DNA from: Diplonema japonicum | Taxonomy: Eukaryota; Euglenozoa; Diplonemea; Diplonemida; Diplonemidae | DNA: 64,000 nucleotides | NCBI GenBank assembly: GCA_964019335.1 | Contig: OZ025654.1 | Span: 806,001 to 870,000 of the forward strand | Direction: 5' to 3' | Shown: in pieces, positions 47,796 through 56,305 of the stretch | Layout: each line of letters opens with the position of its first letter | Numbering within the stretch: position 1 is the first letter of the stretch | The notes under the pieces: generated by a model | Database searches by the model: none | Told to the model about the DNA's origin: nothing | Seen by the model: only the letters and a program-made list of their open reading frames with translations | Made by a program: the position numbers and the translations under genes

Positions 47796-47852
47796 CTTAT
47801 TTGTTTCAGGCGCGATCCTTTTTTTTTTTTTTTTTTTTTAAACATCGCACCC
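46705..47852. other. Gene-poor, homopolymer-rich
   Basis: Contains the repeat GTCGAGACTAAAA...CTAGTTG / TTATTAGGTAAAATTCCG (47125-47225, shared with 23760-23860). A large palindrome around an AT microsatellite (GTACCCATCAATATATATAT to its complement, about 47291-47334) and A/T-runs are also present. No gene recognised. Confidence 0.5.
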
Positions 47853-48166
47853 CATAGACCGAAGTCATTATGAGTCATAGGCCGATTGCCAAAAAATATT
47901 GTCTACAATCGGCCAATTGGAGTCATTTTATAGGCCGATTGCAGGGTCTGGATGGAAACAGGGCAAAAATCATCATGAAAAAAGCATCTCAAGGAAAATA
48001 CACAGTTCATAAAACTCCCTGTCCATCTTTTGATGGACTGCGGAGTGCTGGGGCGCTTGAGCTCCTTTGCGAGGAAGCAAGCGAGCTGGCCCCTCCTCTT
48101 TCACAAGATGCGAGAAAACGTAGGCCGATTATGATTTATAATGACGCATTATGACTTCGATCTATG
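47853..48166. repeat. MITE with 28-bp inverted repeat
   Basis: Left CATAGACCGAAGTCATTATG, right the complement of CATAGATCGAAGTCATAATG, so about 26 of 30 bases match. Inside, GGCCGATTG/CAATCGGCC blocks recur four times. There is no transposase-like frame. Confidence 0.6.
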
Positions 48167-48170
48167 ACTT

Positions 48171-48171
48171 C

Positions 48172-48202
<31 letters not shown>

Positions 48203-48350
48203 AACACAAAAAGATGAAAGCACACACCGTAATTCTCCCCCTTTGTATCCTCTTTTGTTTTGTTTTTGTTTTATTATTTTATTTTATACAAGGGGGCGTC
48301 TCACAACGACTTCCTTTAACTCATATATTTTATCTTATTTCAGGCACGGG
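48171..48350 (+). repeat. A-run and LINE 3' tail
   Basis: Only the LINE family B 3' end is present (ACAAGGGGGCGTCTCACAAC, TTCCTTTAACTCATATATTT, 48288-48329), a 5'-truncated insertion reduced to the tail. Confidence 0.55.
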
Positions 48351-48384
48351 GGGTTTTTTTTTCTTTTTTTTTTTTTTTTCTTTT

Positions 48385-49550
48385 TTTGCTTGAACAAGAA
48401 AAACAATATATGAGCTCGTTCGGACGAAAATGTCAACACTTTTTTGGGCACCTCCGAAAATTTCTTGTTTTGATTATTTGAGCAAAAAAAGGGCAGCATG
48501 CAACCATAGGAAGATGACATACATGGTGTACCTGTTGCCGTTCTTTCAATTGCGATGCTTGTTTTGCCATGAGGGTGGCAGGCTTTGCAACCGGCTGCCC
48601 CCGGGAAGCGAAAAATAGAGCTCAGAAAAACGGCGAAAAATGTTTAAAATGCAATTAATACAGCATCTAGGGTGCATAAAATTGGTGATCAAGCGCACTT
48701 GTGACCCCTGGGTACAACCCAGGGTCGGGTTACTGTTAAAAGTACTTAGCGAAAAATATATGGCGCCGCATAGCCCCCGAAAATCCGGTTTTTTACACCC
48801 TATTTTTTGGCTTTTTCAAGGGGTTCCTAAGGGATTTTGGCCTTTTTCAGAAAAACCAATTCTTAACACTTGCCTGCTCATGCAGAGCTTCGACATTGGT
48901 ATCTTTGGGGTCAAACTTTCATTCCTACCCATCTGCTGAGGTTTTTCCTTTTCTTTTGCACTCATAATACTTTAAAAGTGAAAATTTTGCTTTTTTAAGG
49001 GGTTTTAAAGGGATTTTAGCCTTAAATAGGCCAAAATGGCACTTTAAGGGTAAGTTCTCCCCACCCCATTTTAATAGTGATTTAGAGTCCAGCCCACCCA
49101 AAATGACCCCAAAGGTTTCACAGATTTTCAATCTGCGTCCATTCCTCCTGTCACTTTTCACGGAAAACGAAAATAAAAAATGGAGTCTGGGTTATTTGTA
49201 ACTTCCAAATTGAATTGTTTGCCAAAAACCATTCTAAAAAACATGTTTTTGCACGTGCGTTTTAAAAATAAAACAAACAGCGAGCATTTTGACCTATATG
49301 GTGATCAAGCTTAGACTGCATTTCTGCACACAAAGTGGTGTCGGACTACTTTTTTACTTAGAAATTTAACGGGGGTTTTCTGCCGCATAAGAGGGTCATT
49401 TGTTGACATTTCTTTCTGGACGAGTTCATATTGATAATGAATTGTTGGTGCTAAAAAGAGTAGTGGTGGCATTGTTGGGCTTATCCTTCTACAGGTTAAT
49501 CCCTGTGCACAATCAACAATCAACCGACTCTTTTTTAATACAAAAGAAAG
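48385..49550 (+). repeat. AAAAAGAGT MITE split by element E2
   Basis: The left part GCTTGAACAAGAAAAACAAT (48388-48407) and the right part TTGATAATGAATTGTTGGTG through CAACCGACTCTTTTTT (49431-49537) are contiguous in the copies at 51750 and 25765, so E2 inserted here. Confidence 0.65.
48408..49430. mobile_element. GAGCTCGTCC element, copy E2
   Basis: The ends TATGAGCTCGTTCGGACG and TCTGGACGAGTTCATA are inverted to each other. The ~1-kb interior is shared with E3 (55292-56138): GGGCAGCATGCAACCATAGG, CTGTTGCCGTTCTTTCAA, CATCTGCTGAGGTTTTTC, CCATTCCTCCTGTC. No transposase frame; presumably non-autonomous. Confidence 0.65.
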
Positions 49551-50214
49551 TTACTAGGTTACCACCGAAATTATGAGGTCCTCTCAAGTTAGTTTTTTTT
49601 TTCCTATCATTTTTTAACCCCCCTATGCTGGTAAGGAAATGCGTTTCCAAGCTTTTTTTTTTTTTTTTTTTCTTTTTTGAAAATAAGGAAACGGAAACGG
49701 AAACGTTTCCTTATTTTTGGGACCGTTTCCCAAGAAGGAATCACGTTTCTTCCTTCGCGTTTCCTTAAAGTATCTGAAAAATACGGAAACGGAAAAGCGG
49801 GGATTAGTGCACTTCTGAGCAGTTGTTGATGTTTTATTTATATTTTTTGAAAACAGTTTGGTGACATGCCCAAGCAGCCGAGGCGGGACGTTGGTCGATG
49901 ACTGCAGCAGAGATAAAGGGATTATTCGGGGGCCTTTAAAGGCTTTATTCTTTTTCTTTAGGGTGGGGACAATGGAAAGTAGACGGTGCTTTGTACAAGG
50001 CGCACCCACCAATTCTGGTTTCACGTTGGCAACGGCAACATGTTTAGGGTAACAAACAACGGTCAATTCTTTTTTTTTCTTTTTTTTTCTTCCTTCTTCC
50101 CATATTGGACCGCTGTTTTTTCTTCTTCCTTTTCTTCCCTTTCTTTTTTCCTTCTCTCGCTGTATGGTGTATTATTCTATTTTGCCTTTGAAGAATTGAT
50201 TTAGAATGCAGGTA
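49551..50214. repeat. GTTTCC fold-back and flank
   Basis: A long fold-back copy at about 49620-49800 (CTATGCTGGTAAGGAAATGC, then alternating GGAAACG/CGTTTCC). The rest (49800-50214) shows no gene; pyrimidine-rich end. Confidence 0.5.
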
Positions 50215-50330
50215 TTGAATGAGAACAAGGGGGCTCACAAAAACTTCCTTTAACTCATATATTTAAAGCGGCCAAGCTGAGGAGAAGGCCGGCAAGACCA
50301 CCAAAACGGGAGGAAACTCATAAACATATT
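50215..50330 (+). repeat. LINE family B tail and fragment
   Basis: GAACAAGGGGGCTCACAAAA, CTTCCTTTAACTCATATA, then AGCGGCCAAGCTGAGGAGAA, GGCCGGCAAGACCACCAAAA, which matches the coding end of family B (43755-43797). A tail is thus followed by an earlier piece of the same element, implying two insertions or a rearrangement. Confidence 0.55.
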
Positions 50331-50395
50331 CTTTCTTTTTTTTTTTTTTTTTGCATTTGCATATTGGGAATGTACACACTCTGTTGACCTTTGCG

Positions 50396-50500
50396 CAGAT
50401 GCCCGGGGCTCCGGCTGGGGTTGAGCTGCACAGTGCACACTATGGAGATTCTTGTGCAGGGCGCCGCCAACACTGGCCTCCTTTAACTCTTATATATACA
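50396..50500 (+). repeat. SINE fragment
   Basis: GGCTCCGGCTGGGGTTGAGC to CAACACTGGCCTCCTTTAAC, the 3' third of the SINE, with a deletion. Confidence 0.55.
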
Positions 50501-50629
50501 ATCCCCCCTTTTTTTTCCATCTCTTCGATTTAAAAATACGCTCTTTTTTTAAGACTGAATCAAATCAGTTGCGGTTTACGGTTTTTTTTTTTTTTTTTGT
50601 TGTTTTTTTGTTGTTAGAGAACTCCTCTG

Positions 50630-50815
50630 AACCATCGGCCGATCACAGTCACGAGCGCGGTCTATCGGCTGTGGGCATGTGCGAGGCTGCGTGACATCAC
50701 GCTGTGGCAAGAGAAGTGGATCGACGACGCTCAGCATGGTTTCAGACCGAAGAGAGGCACGGATAGCATTCTGAGGGCGCCGCCAACACCGGCCTCCTTT
50801 AACTCTTTTTTTTAT
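50630..50815 (+). mobile_element. Reverse-transcriptase fragment joined to a retroelement tail
   Basis: 50630-50773 reads, in one frame, NHRPITVTSAVYRLWACARL, then RDITLWQEKWIDDAQHGFRP, KRGTDSIL. This is the start of a LINE reverse-transcriptase domain (RPITL-SA-YR-W and QHGFRPxRGT are classic). It passes directly into GGGCGCCGCCAACACCGGCC, TCCTTTAACTC and a T-run, the common 3' tail. Everything between is missing. It is the only RT-domain sequence I found in the window. Confidence 0.75.
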
Positions 50816-51584
50816 TCTTTTTATCTTCTTCACCCCAAGAACGACAACACACACGAACATTCCCCCCCTCCCCCCAGGTTCGGAAGGTCGCCCAGGCGAT
50901 AAATATAAAAATTTTGTTTAGGCTGGCTTCGAGCATTTCTAGTTTGAGGGGTCCCCTTTTTATTTATATTGTTTTGAATAAGGAAGCCTGCGACGGCCCC
51001 GAGAATGCTACTATCATATCTTGCGGCGAAATGCGGTTGCTTCTTTTTTTTTTTCCTTGGTCCGGGGGAACGAAAGAAAAAGATTGACAGTGTTCTGTAA
51101 CATAACAGCCTTCAGTTTGGTGCACTTCCTAGTCACTCCCCACCCCCTATTTTTGTGGAAGGTTTTCATGAGAAAAGGCTATTCGTTTTCTATTTTCTTT
51201 TCCCCTCTTTTCTTTAGTACACGTACGTCCATGGTAAAAAAAGAAACGGGTTCATTGGGTGGGGGGTCCCATTTCATTTAACCCTTACAAAAAAAAAAAA
51301 AAAAAAAAAAAACCATGATTTCTTTTGATTCCAAACTTTGATGTGTCGTGAAAAGTGTAATATTACCATGGATGGACTCACTCCAATAAAGTAAAGCATC
51401 CCTCCCTCCCCTTACCTATAATCAGTAAATGTGTTTTTCTTCTTTTCTTTTCTTATATTTCCACACGCTTTCAAAGAACAATGCTGTCTTTTGTTTTCCA
51501 CTTTACCGTATTTGTTCGTGATATGAACGGGGAAAAAGATTCCAAAAATTCGTATTATTTCTTTTTAGACACAAGGATGTGTTC
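50816..51584. other. Gene-poor stretch
   Basis: Low complexity; no gene or repeat recognised. Confidence 0.4.
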
Positions 51585-51745
51585 ACTGTTGGCCTCCTCG
51601 TCTGTCGTCACCGGTAATGCCCGCATGACGAACAGGCAGCAAGCTGCATTACCCGGGTCGCCCGGGCTGGGGCTCGGCCGAGGTGCGCCCCCTGTAATCA
51701 AGTAGACAGCTCTTGTGAACACTGGCCTCCTTCAACTCTTATGTT
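51585..51745 (+). repeat. SINE, 5'-truncated and internally deleted
   Basis: GTTCACTGTTGGCCTCCTCG to CTGTAATCAAGTAGACAG and CTCCTTCAACTCTTATG. It ends directly at the MITE copy that follows. Confidence 0.55.
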
Positions 51746-51749
51746 TCTT

Positions 51750-51978
51750 TTTTGCATGAACAAGAAAAACAATAAATTGATAATGAATTGTTATTGCTAA
51801 AAAGAGTAGTGGTGGCATTGTTGGGCTTATCCTTCTACAGGTTAATCCCGGCTGTGCACAAACAAAAAATGTCTGTTGCCATCCCCTTTGAAGGTGAAAA
51901 ACTCGAACTGCTTACCGCGACGGAGTACCCTCTCCACGAGGTGCACAAACAACAATCAACCGACTCTTTTTTTAGTTT
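51750..51978 (+). repeat. AAAAAGAGT MITE with a 75-base insert
   Basis: It preserves the uninterrupted AAACAATAAATTGATAATG site. A 75-base insert (51866-51940) is flanked by two copies of GTGCACAAACAA (51854-51865 and 51941-51952). The insert contains MSVAIPFEGEKLELLTATEY in one frame. Confidence 0.6.
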
Positions 51979-52061
51979 TCTTGCCCCCCCCCCCCCGAGA
52001 AAAAAGATTCCGTAATATTAGCAAAAATAAATCTTTTTTTTCCGTTTTATATACGGTACAA

Positions 52062-52312
52062 AACTGAGGGCGTATACCCCGCTGCACATGGCTATAAAGG
52101 GAGACCAATCTCGAACCAAACCACCCCATCCACCGCTCCTACCTGCTACGACTCCATGTAATGTTTCTCGCCCAGATGCCGTCCATCTATCGCGATTCAC
52201 AGCCCTGCACAGGCACCAGACGGTGACCGACAAGTGTGACTTTTCTTTATGAACAGGGAGCAGCCCCCCATTCACACTGAAATCGAGTTTTCTTCTTTTT
52301 TTTTTTCTTTTT
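52062..52312 (+). mobile_element. 5'-truncated LINE, family D, copy c
   Basis: CGACTCCATGTAATGTTTCT, CGCCCAGATGCCGTCCATCT, GCACCAGACGGTGACCGA and the 3' UTR (CACACTGAAATCGAGTTTTC). The coding frame is decayed. Confidence 0.55.
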
Positions 52313-52734
52313 CTCTCCCCTTAATTTCTATCGTGATTTGGGCGCTTTCCTGTCCGAAATGAAAGCCCACGCTTAACGGGAGGGAAGAGCCAGCGCTCCA
52401 AAGAGGGCCATAACAAAATAGGCCATCTTCCAGCGCCATGCCCGTTTTCTTATTTTTTCTTCAAAAACGGGTCATTATGCGAGTGAAAAAATGAGAAACG
52501 GGGTGTAAAAAAGAAAAGAAAAAAAGAAAGAAAAAAAAGAGAGAGAAAGAGTTTGAGCTCGTTGCGCGCAAAAATAAGGGAATGTTCTTACCTTCCCTCC
52601 CTCCGTTTTTTTTCCCCCCTTCCTTCTTCGGAGGGGGGGGGGGGGGGGGGGGCGAAACAAAAAACAAAAAAAAGAAGAAACCTGTAGATCTCTTATAATT
52701 TTATAACGCACCCAAAAAAAAAAATGAGAGGTAA

Positions 52735-52767
<33 letters not shown>

Positions 52768-53095
52768 GACACAATTTCCCCCCGAGGCTCTTTTTTTTCT
52801 TTTTTTTTCTACAGAGAAAACCAAGTAGAACTGGGCAGGAAGTGGCAAGAAGAAAGAGAAGAGACTTTGAGAAAGGCAACACAGCCTTAAAAAAAAAAAA
52901 GAAAGGCCGAGGCCCCAGAAGGGAGAAAGGGGTAGATAAGTAGAGACAAGGGGGACGTCACAAAACAGGAGCCTCCTGTATCTAATCTCTCTTATTCTCC
53001 CTCTTTTCCGGGGGGGGGGGGGACAACAATTAACAAGAGCTAACCCCCTCCCCCCATAAATAATATTTTGTCTGTTCCTCCTCCCGGAGCTTGTT
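52313..53095. other. Gene-poor, microsatellites
   Basis: A G-run (52633-52652), an AG microsatellite (52740-52767) and a remnant LINE-like tail (ACAAGGGGGACGTCACAAAA, 52948). No gene. Confidence 0.45.
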
Positions 53096-53138
53096 CTTTC
53101 TTTCTTTCTTTGTTTTTTTCATCCTAAAAACAAACCAG
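53096..53138 (+). promoter_or_regulatory. Putative splice acceptor
   Basis: TTCTTTCTTTCTTTCTTTG, TTTTTTTCATCC and AG at 53137-53138, 105 bases before the kinase-receiver ATG. Confidence 0.45.
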
Positions 53139-53242
53139 CCACAGGAAGCGGGCGGGCCCCAAGGTGAGAAGCTGGGGGGGGGGGGGGGGGTAAGGCGAAG
53201 GCGGGAGGGGGGGAAAGAAGCCTTTAAAATAATATTAAAAAA

Positions 53243-55015
53243 ATGAACAAGCCGAACCTGAAACTGGACCTTAAGAGCGAGCATGACTACTACAGCGATG
53301 TGGTCCGTGTGGGCAAGGCTTCGAGTTGTATTGTCAACAGCGTTGCACGAATGAAGAGAAAGAAAAACGGGGACATCTCAAGCGTAAATAACTACAAGAT
53401 ACTTCAGCCACTCGGCTCCGGAGCTTATGGAGAAGTGTACCTTTGCAGCTCTGCCCTAAACCGCACAAGATTCTGCTGCTGCTTATCCTACGAAAATACC
53501 CCTGACCGTTATGCACTAAAAGTAGTCTCTCGAAAACAGCTGGTTCAGGCAGAGTTCGAGATCCTCACAAAAGTGCGGCACCCCAACATCGTGGAGTTGT
53601 TAGAATACATGGACGATGCATCCTGCGCCTCTGTATTCTTAGTTTTCGAAGTGCTTGATGGTGGGCCCATTGCGTCCGTTACCGAGTCGGGATATTTAAA
53701 AGGCCCTGTTTGGAAGGAAAATACATCTATACATCTTTTCTTTCAAATAGTAAACGGGCTAATGTACCTGCACCAAGAAGGCATCGTTCACAGAGACATC
53801 AAACCGGAAAATATCGTATTTAACGCGAACAGAACGCAGATTAAGATTATAGACTTTGGAGTGTCTCGGATCATCGATCAGGGCAACGATGCCAACAGAA
53901 AAACAAGAGGAACACCATTCTTCCAAGCACCGGAAACACTTCAAAGCTGTATATTTCCGGACAAGGCCGGCGACACATGGGCGCTCGGTGTTCTGTTTTA
54001 TTTCCTTCTTGTCGGGAAGGTACCCTTTGGATGCGGCTGCGCCACAAGGTTTCAACTATGGGACGAAATCCAACAAGGCGACCCGGAATATCCTATTTCA
54101 CCAGCTCCGAAAAGTTTGATTCAACAAATGCTGCAAAAGGACATCTCGAGAAGAATGACCATCCCCGCTGTGTCGGCTCATTATTGGCTTGTCCCTGCAT
54201 GGCACCAGCAGCCTTCGGAGTCGGAAAAAAAGGGGTGTCCGTTGATGCCGCCTACTCCTTTGTCAGAGTCTGTATCGTTTAGCAGCCCAGCTTCACCATT
54301 ACCGTTGTGTCAGAGTGTGAATAGTTACACGAATTGTAAATCGTCACTTAACCCACCAAAATTCTTGCACAGAGAGTCCACAGAGCTGGGTACTATATTG
54401 AGTAAGCTACAGTTAGACACACGGCTTTTAATTGTTGATGACATCCACCACGAGCGCGCGATGCTCACCCGTATGTTTGAACGGGCAGCGTTGTTGCCGG
54501 ATGACGATTCCCAAACCCTCACGGTCGGCGAGGTGGAGAGCGGGCAAGGTGCGATCCAAGCGATCATGCATGGACATGCCATTGAGAAACCGTATCACGC
54601 TGTTCTTCTAGATCTGTTCCTCCCTGACATGGACGGTTTCACTGTGGTCAACGACCTACGTCAGCTACAAGAATCGAAGGGCTTCGAATGCATCCCTGTG
54701 ATACTTATGGTTTCGGTGGAGGAGAAGCCCAGTAATTTTGAGGAATTATTATTGCTTTGCGACTTTGAGAAGCATTCCGTTTTGACCAAGCCCGTCCATC
54801 TTTCGAAGGTTAAGCAAATTTTGAACTGGCTTGGGATCGACACTAGAGACTCTGTGGAATCCGAGGAGCTCTCACGGCCGAAACACATTGCTGACGAACA
54901 GTACTTGGAAAACAGCCAACATCGGTACTCCCTTCCCCGGCCACGAAGCGTGCTGGCGCTGAGTAGTTACAGGAACAATAATATTAGCGTTGAGAACAAT
55001 ATTTCGGAGGAATAA
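53243..55015 (+). CDS. Ser/Thr kinase fused to receiver domain
   Basis: 590 residues, no membrane segment or signal, so probably cytosolic. The kinase domain (about 51-316) is complete: GSGAYGEV loop (58-65), Lys93 in ALKVV, an acidic helix-C residue near 104, HRDIKPEN (183-190), DFG (204-206), Thr224 in the activation loop (RGTPFFQAPE), and DTWALGV. The look is CAMK/CaMKK-like. A Ser/Pro-rich linker (about 325-390) follows. Then comes a full response-regulator receiver domain (about 394-531): acidic pair Asp399-Asp400 in LLIVDD, phospho-acceptor Asp457 in VLLDLFLPDMDG, Ser491 in the switch position, and Lys516 in LTKP. So a histidine-kinase phosphorelay could control a eukaryotic Ser/Thr kinase in one chain. 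No histidine kinase is in the window. Intact frame, host strand. Confidence 0.88.
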   Translation: MNKPNLKLDLKSEHDYYSDVVRVGKASSCIVNSVARMKRKKNGDISSVNNYKILQPLGSGAYGEVYLCSSALNRTRFCCCLSYENTPDRYALKVVSRKQLVQAEFEILTKVRHPNIVELLEYMDDASCASVFLVFEVLDGGPIASVTESGYLKGPVWKENTSIHLFFQIVNGLMYLHQEGIVHRDIKPENIVFNANRTQIKIIDFGVSRIIDQGNDANRKTRGTPFFQAPETLQSCIFPDKAGDTWALGVLFYFLLVGKVPFGCGCATRFQLWDEIQQGDPEYPISPAPKSLIQQMLQKDISRRMTIPAVSAHYWLVPAWHQQPSESEKKGCPLMPPTPLSESVSFSSPASPLPLCQSVNSYTNCKSSLNPPKFLHRESTELGTILSKLQLDTRLLIVDDIHHERAMLTRMFERAALLPDDDSQTLTVGEVESGQGAIQAIMHGHAIEKPYHAVLLDLFLPDMDGFTVVNDLRQLQESKGFECIPVILMVSVEEKPSNFEELLLLCDFEKHSVLTKPVHLSKVKQILNWLGIDTRDSVESEELSRPKHIADEQYLENSQHRYSLPRPRSVLALSSYRNNNISVENNISEE

Positions 55016-55025
55016 CTCACCCCCT

Positions 55026-55075
<50 letters not shown>

Positions 55076-55291
55076 GGCCACCTGCCTACCTTGTCTTCCC
55101 GCCGTTGGTTTGTTTTCAGGAGATTAAAAAAAAAAAATGACTATTCACTAATATCAAACTAAATAAAATCAGATGATTTTTACGTGGAATGTTTTTTTTC
55201 ACAAGTAGTTTAATTTCGCGAGCGAAGCGAGCGAGATTAAAAAAACGAGTGAAAAAGAAACATTCCGAGTAAAAATCTGGCTGATTCTTAT
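55016..55291. repeat. T-run and GAGCGAAGCGAG palindrome
   Basis: A 45-T run (55028-55072), then ATCAGATGATTTTTACGTGG, AATGTTTTTTTTCAC, GCGAGCGAAGCGAGCGAG, GAAACATTCCGAGTAAAAAT: an inverted repeat centred on the GAGCGAAGCGAG motif (about 55155-55280). Confidence 0.5.
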
Positions 55292-56138
55292 GGAATGAGC
55301 TCGTCCGGATTAAAATGTCCAGTTCGAAAAAAATTTGTTTTGATTATTTGAGCAAAAAAAGGGCAGCATGCAACCATAGGAAGATGACATATATGGTGTA
55401 CCTGTTGCCGTTCTTTCAACTGCGATGCTTGTTTTGCCATGAGGGCGGCAGGCTTCGCAACCGACTGCCCGGGAGCGAAAATAGAGGTCGCTTTTTCAAG
55501 GGGTTCCTGAGGGATTTTGGCCCAACATGGCCTTGTTCAAAAAAAAACCAATTCTTAACACTTGCCTGCTCATGCAGAGCTTCGACATTGGTATCTTCAG
55601 AGCCAAACTTGCTTTCTCCACCCATCTGCTGAGGTTTTTCTTTTTTTTTCTTTTTTTTTTTTGCACTCATAAAACTTTAAAAATTAAAAAACTGCTTTTT
55701 TTAAAGGGGTTTTAAAGGGATTTTAGCCTAAATTAGGTCAAAATGGCAGTATCCCCCCCCCACCCATTTTAATAGTGGTTAAGAGTCCAGACCACCCAAA
55801 ATGACCCCAAAGGTTTCACAGGGTTTCAATCTGCGTCCATTCCTCCTGTCGCTTTTCACGGGAAAACGAAAATAAAAATGGAGTCGGGTTATTTGTAATT
55901 TCCAAACACCAAAAACCGAGAAGAAAAAAAAACCATTCTAAGAAACATGTTTTTGCACGCGCGTTTTAAAAATGAAACAAGCAGCGATCATTTTAACCTA
56001 TATGGTGATCAAGCCTAGACCGCAATTCTGCACACAAAGTGGTGTCGGACTACTTTTCTACTTAGAAATTTAACAGGGGTTTTTTTTTGCTACCTAAGAG
56101 GGGCATTTGTGGGCATTCTTTTCCGGACGAGCTCATAT
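55292..56138. mobile_element. GAGCTCGTCC element, copy E3
   Basis: Ends ATGAGCTCGTCCGGA and TCCGGACGAGCTCAT are perfect inverted repeats (15 bp). The interior matches E2 with small gaps. No transposase frame. Confidence 0.7.
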
Positions 56139-56305
56139 TTTATTTAATTTTGTAAAGTTAAATGAGGGAAATTCGGACACCAAGAAAACTGAAGAAAACT
56201 GCTGCAACGGCTAAATCTTCTCATTGACCACGGTGTCGATTCAAAAAAATGAAGACAAATACTGAAAAACCCCAGATTTATTGCATTTACGGCACGTTCT
56301 TAAGC
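56139..56305. other. Flank of piggyBac relic
   Basis: AT-rich, nothing clear; the left end of the neighbouring piggyBac relic probably lies here but I cannot fix it. Confidence 0.35.

Noticed and set aside
53243-55015. Bacterial contamination as the source of the receiver domain.
   Set aside because: The receiver is in one frame with a eukaryotic kinase, and the gene lies between repeats typical of the rest of the window.
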